From Epiperipatus broadwayi (taxonomy: Eukaryota; Onychophora; Udeonychophora; Euonychophora; Peripatidae): a DNA stretch of 64,000 bases. The stretch's first letter is position 1. Each line of letters begins with the position of its first letter. Below are positions 59,930 through 64,000 of this stretch, piece after piece. A program made the position numbers and the translations under genes. The DNA lies in contig JAQFVV010006306.1 of NCBI GenBank assembly GCA_028023455.1, forward strand, positions 735,001 to 799,000, read 5' to 3'. Under the pieces are notes generated by a model, which saw only the letters and a program-made list of their open reading frames with translations, had not been told where the DNA came from and ran no database searches.

Positions 59930-61410
59930 TGTCCAAATTTTTATTACTTCCGAGTTATGAACTAGGATTTATATATATGAAGAAGATAAATAGGTTAATG
60001 CAATTGATTATATAGTTGACCCAAGTAGTAAGAATGGAAACAAGTCTACTTTCTGGCTTGAGTGATACGATAATTAAATAAGAGTACCACAAAGAAGGAA
60101 AAAATGCATTTGTACTAGAAATATTTAATACTTTATTTTTTAAATTATCATTTTATCTTTTTACATAGATATTTCTATTATTTCTAATATTCAGTAATCA
60201 AAATATATATTTTCTGATAAAATCAAAATTAAAAAGCAATATAATGAAGGTAGAAAAAGGTAAATTGTTACCTTCATCATGTGTCGTCACTTCAACAAAC
60301 TTCTAGTCTCAATCTATTTTGCAAGCTTTGAAATCAGAGGAGCCTCTAATACCCCCAGTACTATTGGTGGAAGTTGTATCATGTTATTGTATTTTCACAG
60401 GCAATGCGGTCTTATAAACCTATGTTAATGTTTATTCTCTAGCTAATAACAGTTAGATATCTTTTCTGACCATGCTATTTGAAAGAAAATGTTTGGGCCT
60501 GGAAAAAAAATTAGTCCCGATTTGAAACATCAGTCATAGCGTTGGGAAATGACTGATAATCATGAAACTTGTTTTGTTTTGTTTTTAATATATATATATG
60601 TGCTCTGCGCACAGTTAATGAAGCTATTAATAAATTGTCAAAATTTTTACTGCCAAGTGCTTTCGGGACAGTCTACAGTCCCATATTCATGGTGAGTTAT
60701 TCTGTTAATAACTGTAAAACTATGCAAATTTATATGCAGATGTTACGTGGACCATTTACGAGATAGGGAATAGCAGGCCTCTCTTCTGTTGATTGCCGAT
60801 GTCAGCCGCAATGAAGTAAGCTGCTCTAACTTTACGTTTGGTGTCGTTTGTTTCAGAGCAAAAATATATTTTGAGAAATTTATAAATTTATAGATGGAAT
60901 ATCAATTTGTAATTTTGCTGAATTATTTCAAACATTGAACATTTATGTAAATTTTCAGATTCACAGAGATTAAAATAACTTTTAGTAATTTTTATTAGTC
61001 ATTCATAAACTAGAGATTATCCACTTAATGAATAATATTTCTGTAGAGTGATTTTCACTTTATCATTCTTACGCAAAGTAGGGATTGGTTTTTATCCACT
61101 GTTAACACCTAGTAGAGGGATTAATCATAAACATATGAAAATTACATTACAGAAATACTATTCCTTAAGTAAAATAACTTTCATTCATAACATTTTTTAT
61201 TTTTAAATACTTGACTATAAATGCATTTTCCTTTTTCTATATATTATGGTGAGTGTGTAGGGAGATTTTATTTAACTAATAAACTTTCAACAATGATTTT
61301 AATTTATTTATTTATTTCATTTGTAAATTAGACTTTAGATTTGTTTTTGAAATCAGTCTTCTGTTGTTGTCTTACTTTAAAATATTGTTATTACTGGATA
61401 TTAATTATTT
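59930..61410. other. KAT5 intron, mostly AT-rich, no gene
   Basis: Around 60640-60690, tgccaagtgctttcggg and catattcatggtga match the composite repeat of 55009-55440. No coding region was found. Confidence 0.5.
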
Positions 61411-61419
61411 CTATTTTAG

Positions 61420-61575
<156 letters not shown>

Positions 61576-61863
61576 TAATCGCTATATTCTCTTGATAGAT
61601 GTGGTTTTTCAGAATTCTGAAAATTCATCTATCAATATAAGAAAAGAAAAAATGTTGTGAAAATATTGTCAGAGAATGACTAAAATTAAATGATATAAAT
61701 TTCAATACATACATTTATTTTAAAAATTATTAAACTATAAATTGTACCAAATTCACGACTTCCTTTATTTTGCTGTAATATCTTATATAAATGTAATTTA
61801 TCCACTTTCAACACTTTTTAGCAAAAACCTTTTATTGTACATTTACGCATACAAAATCTTAAT

Positions 61864-61891
61864 GTTTCGACTGTCCTGCAGTCTTCTTCAG
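61864..61891 (-). ncRNA. Hammerhead-like motif, family P, antisense
   Basis: On the minus strand: CTGAAGA, A, GACTG, CAGGA, CAGTC, GAAAC. It has a perfect 5-bp stem II and the same one-base insertion as the copy at 50025. The following ATTAAG lacks a clear GUH cleavage site. Confidence 0.3.
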
Positions 61892-62085
61892 AGTCACTTT
61901 TACTTAATTTTTTAAAAGTAAAAAACCATAAATTGTAATTGATGTTTATGTCTCCAAGCCCTTAAACGTCAATTACTATTGCTTAAGAAATGTAGACCAC
62001 TGTATTAGAGAATTAAACTGTAAGTTATGAATTTTTTAAAATATTAAATTAATAATTATTAGATAAAATATACATTAACTATATA

Positions 62086-62519
62086 GATCCATCTACATAA
62101 ACACCATGTTATCGATGGACCCCAGTGATTGTGCCAAATAAGTTCTCAAAATTGATTTCCGGCTATTGGTCTTTGTCACTGAGCTGCATTGGATTGCATA
62201 CATTCATTCGGTGATCATCTATTTATATATATATATTGTTCTTCCTAATGACTTAAAAGTATTAACACTCTTGTGAACTTATTTGTGAAGCTACATAAAT
62301 CTGATATTAGATTAATGACCCCAGCCCATTTTTTTAACTGGAGGAAATTTGACCTTTTTCTAAAAGGATTGTACATATCAAATAAAGTATTATATGACTT
62401 CTAGCTTACATTTAATATCGTCAATACTCTATACTAATAAAGATCAGTAGCCAAGAATAAATCCGAGTATTAGATTACCAACTGGTGTCCATTGATTAAC
62501 CATAGTTATGTAGATGGTC
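62086..62519. repeat. Foldback family F3 with a decayed hammerhead scaffold
   Basis: Ends tccatctacataaacaccat and tatgtagatgg are inverted repeats of about 40 bp (62087-62130 / 62480-62518). Inside the left half, read on the minus strand, the order CTCA, GTGACAA, AGACCAATAGCC, GGAAATC resembles the F1 motif with several core bases changed. Confidence 0.6.
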
Positions 62520-62589
62520 GTAGAGTGATAGGTTGTTTGTTAGATAAAATATCATATACTACATCGTATGAAATCTATACATTGTGAAC

Positions 62590-63050
62590 TTTTGAAAAGA
62601 GAAGTAAGAAAAGATTAATTAAATACTATGTGTGGAGTTAATGTATGGTTCTGAAATGTGGACAATAAGTAATAAAATTAGGAACGGATTGGAAGCCTTT
62701 GAGACATGGACATGGAAAAGAATGGAAAAAATCAATTGGATCAATAAAATAAATGAAGTTTTGAAAGTGAAAATAAAAAAACAAAATTGATTGAGGAAAT
62801 CAGAGAGAGAAAGGGAAACTGGATGGGACATATATTAAGAAGAAATTGTAGTTTAATGAAAGATGTTTTGGAGGGAATGGTGAATGGAAATTAGAAGAAA
62901 AGAAAGAAAAGATTGACATTGTTGAATGAGATGGAAAGAATTATGTGGAATTGAAGATCTGATTGATGAAGAGATGGGAATGGAAAAATGGATGATTTGA
63001 TGATGTGACTATTCTCTGGACTTGTTTATTTGACAGACTACTGTTGACGA
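62590..63050 (+). pseudogene. LINE-C 3'-terminal fragment, copy 2
   Basis: Shifting + strand frames give YGSEMWTISNKIRN, EAFETWTWKRMEKI, and ERKGNWMGHILRRNCSL with KDVLEGMVNG. This is the usual C-terminal domain downstream of the RT in many animal LINEs (W.R.M..I.W..K, then G..GH.LR). It ends near gttgacgatgatatatatat. It differs in wording from both the RTE-like and LINE-B families. Truncated and frameshifted. Confidence 0.7.
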
Positions 63051-63054
63051 TGAT

Positions 63055-63680
63055 ATATATATATATTTCATTGTTATATGAATTGCACAAGATATTATTT
63101 GAAAGAAGTTTGCGATAGTTTGATTGAATATATTAAGATTGTAGTATACAATAATTTTATTTTGTTACATCATATAACTATTTTTGCTTTACTTAATACT
63201 ATAAATTTTATGTATAATTCTTTTATTTAATTTTATTTTAATCAATGTATATATTGTATAAAAAACATTATTTGAAGACAGTATTTGTATTTATCTAATT
63301 GCGTTAGCAGATTTTTTAAACTTAACAGGAATTTGTAATCAATTTCTTAACATTTTGTTAATGGTTGTATATTAGAATATATATATATAATAATTAATTA
63401 AATATTGTGAATGGAATTTGTAAGAGATTTATTTTTTATTTTTTTAAATTAACAGGAATTTATAATCAATTTATTTATATTTTTTAAACTCAACAAATAA
63501 GAATCTTCATAAATTAATTTTGAGAAAAAACATAAACAAATACTTAAAGCCCCCTGAAAATGTATAATTAAAAAAAAAACACGCACTTATCAAGCTTATG
63601 GTAACGGAATTATATACAAGTACCATTAAATATGTACTGTATTATACTATGCATATTGTCTTTTATTTTAACCTATATCT
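63055..63680. other. AT-rich non-coding stretch
   Basis: TA runs lie at 63055-63065 and 63378-63388. Locally repeated text (acaggaattt(g/a)taatcaattt) occurs at 63327 and 63454. Confidence 0.5.
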
Positions 63681-63696
63681 CATATATAAAAAAGTA

Positions 63697-63996
63697 AGTT
63701 AATGGAGAGATACATGTTAAGGGTAACAAGAAGAAATTGAAAATGAATATATGGGTAAGAGAACAAACATCTGTTGCTGACATCATCGAAAGAATTAAAA
63801 AATTGAAGTGGAGTTGGGCTGGATATATTGTAAAAAATCCAGAAAGAGACCACATGTGAGATGGATGGAGGAAATAAAAAAGTGTGCAGGGCTAATGTGG
63901 AGAAGAGAAGTTAGAGATCAGAGAAGATGGATTGAACTTGGAAAGACCTTCATCCTGCAGTGGATTGATAATCATCACCAATGATGATGATGATGA
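63697..63996 (+). pseudogene. RTE-like LINE copy VII, 5'-truncated
   Basis: Starts within the C-terminal domain (atggagagatacatgttaag, ERYMLRVTRR) and reaches the family 3' end, catcctgcagtggattgata, with a GATGAT tail. An internal deletion near 63832 removes part of the block between IV and NPERDH. The right border lies at the window edge. Confidence 0.8.
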
Positions 63997-64000
63997 TCTT

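Overview
The window looks like AT-rich animal nuclear DNA. Coding sequence is split into short exons with GT/AG borders and long introns, and most of the rest is decayed transposable elements. The one clear host gene is KAT5 (TIP60), a MYST-family histone acetyltransferase, on the + strand. Five consecutive internal exons (37033-37179, 49306-49389, 51152-51241, 54790-54930, 61420-61513) join in frame into 185 codons. They run from just upstream of the MYST domain, through its C2HC zinc finger, to the acetyl-CoA-binding QRKGYG motif. The N-terminal exons and the last exons were not found here. Wording such as [12 protein letters not shown] and KKCLERH resembles arthropod TIP60, so an arthropod with an AT-rich, repeat-rich genome is my best guess. 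That is an inference.

Region by region. Positions 1-4604 hold a nest of RTE-like LINE copies, with younger copies inserted into an old one. 4640-8200 has hammerhead-bearing foldback elements (family F1) and simple repeats. 8470-8790 is a tandem array. 9760-14376 holds RTE fragments around an LTR-like block of higher GC. 15144-15615 is a hAT-type non-autonomous element. 17243-22680 holds two RTE copies in opposite orientation, the second interrupted by foldback family F2. 24243-26830 is a different LINE (LINE-B) inserted in a dispersed repeat whose second copy lies at 43300-43900. 34967-36663 is a 1.7-kb hAT-type element. From 37033 onward everything lies in or beside KAT5 introns, which carry many long inverted repeats, two small tRNA-derived SINEs, a cluster of tRNA-like modules and two copies of a third LINE (LINE-C).

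The most interesting signal is a set of motifs that fold on paper as minimal type I hammerhead ribozymes. Family F2 carries one with every core position in place: 6-bp stem I, 3-bp stem II, two-pair stem III and a GUC cleavage site (minus strand, 20468-20514). It also carries two decayed motifs 382 nt apart in direct orientation, the layout of a retrozyme. Family F1 (about 11 copies) carries the same scaffold in inverted arms, and seven copies are flanked by 13-14 bp target-site duplications. F1 and F2 are therefore candidate non-autonomous, ribozyme-bearing retroelements of the kind linked to Penelope-like elements, here arranged as foldbacks. Two F1 copies lie in KAT5 introns with the motif in the sense orientation.

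Limits: all motifs, foldings and family assignments were made by eye. No alignment, folding program or database was used.
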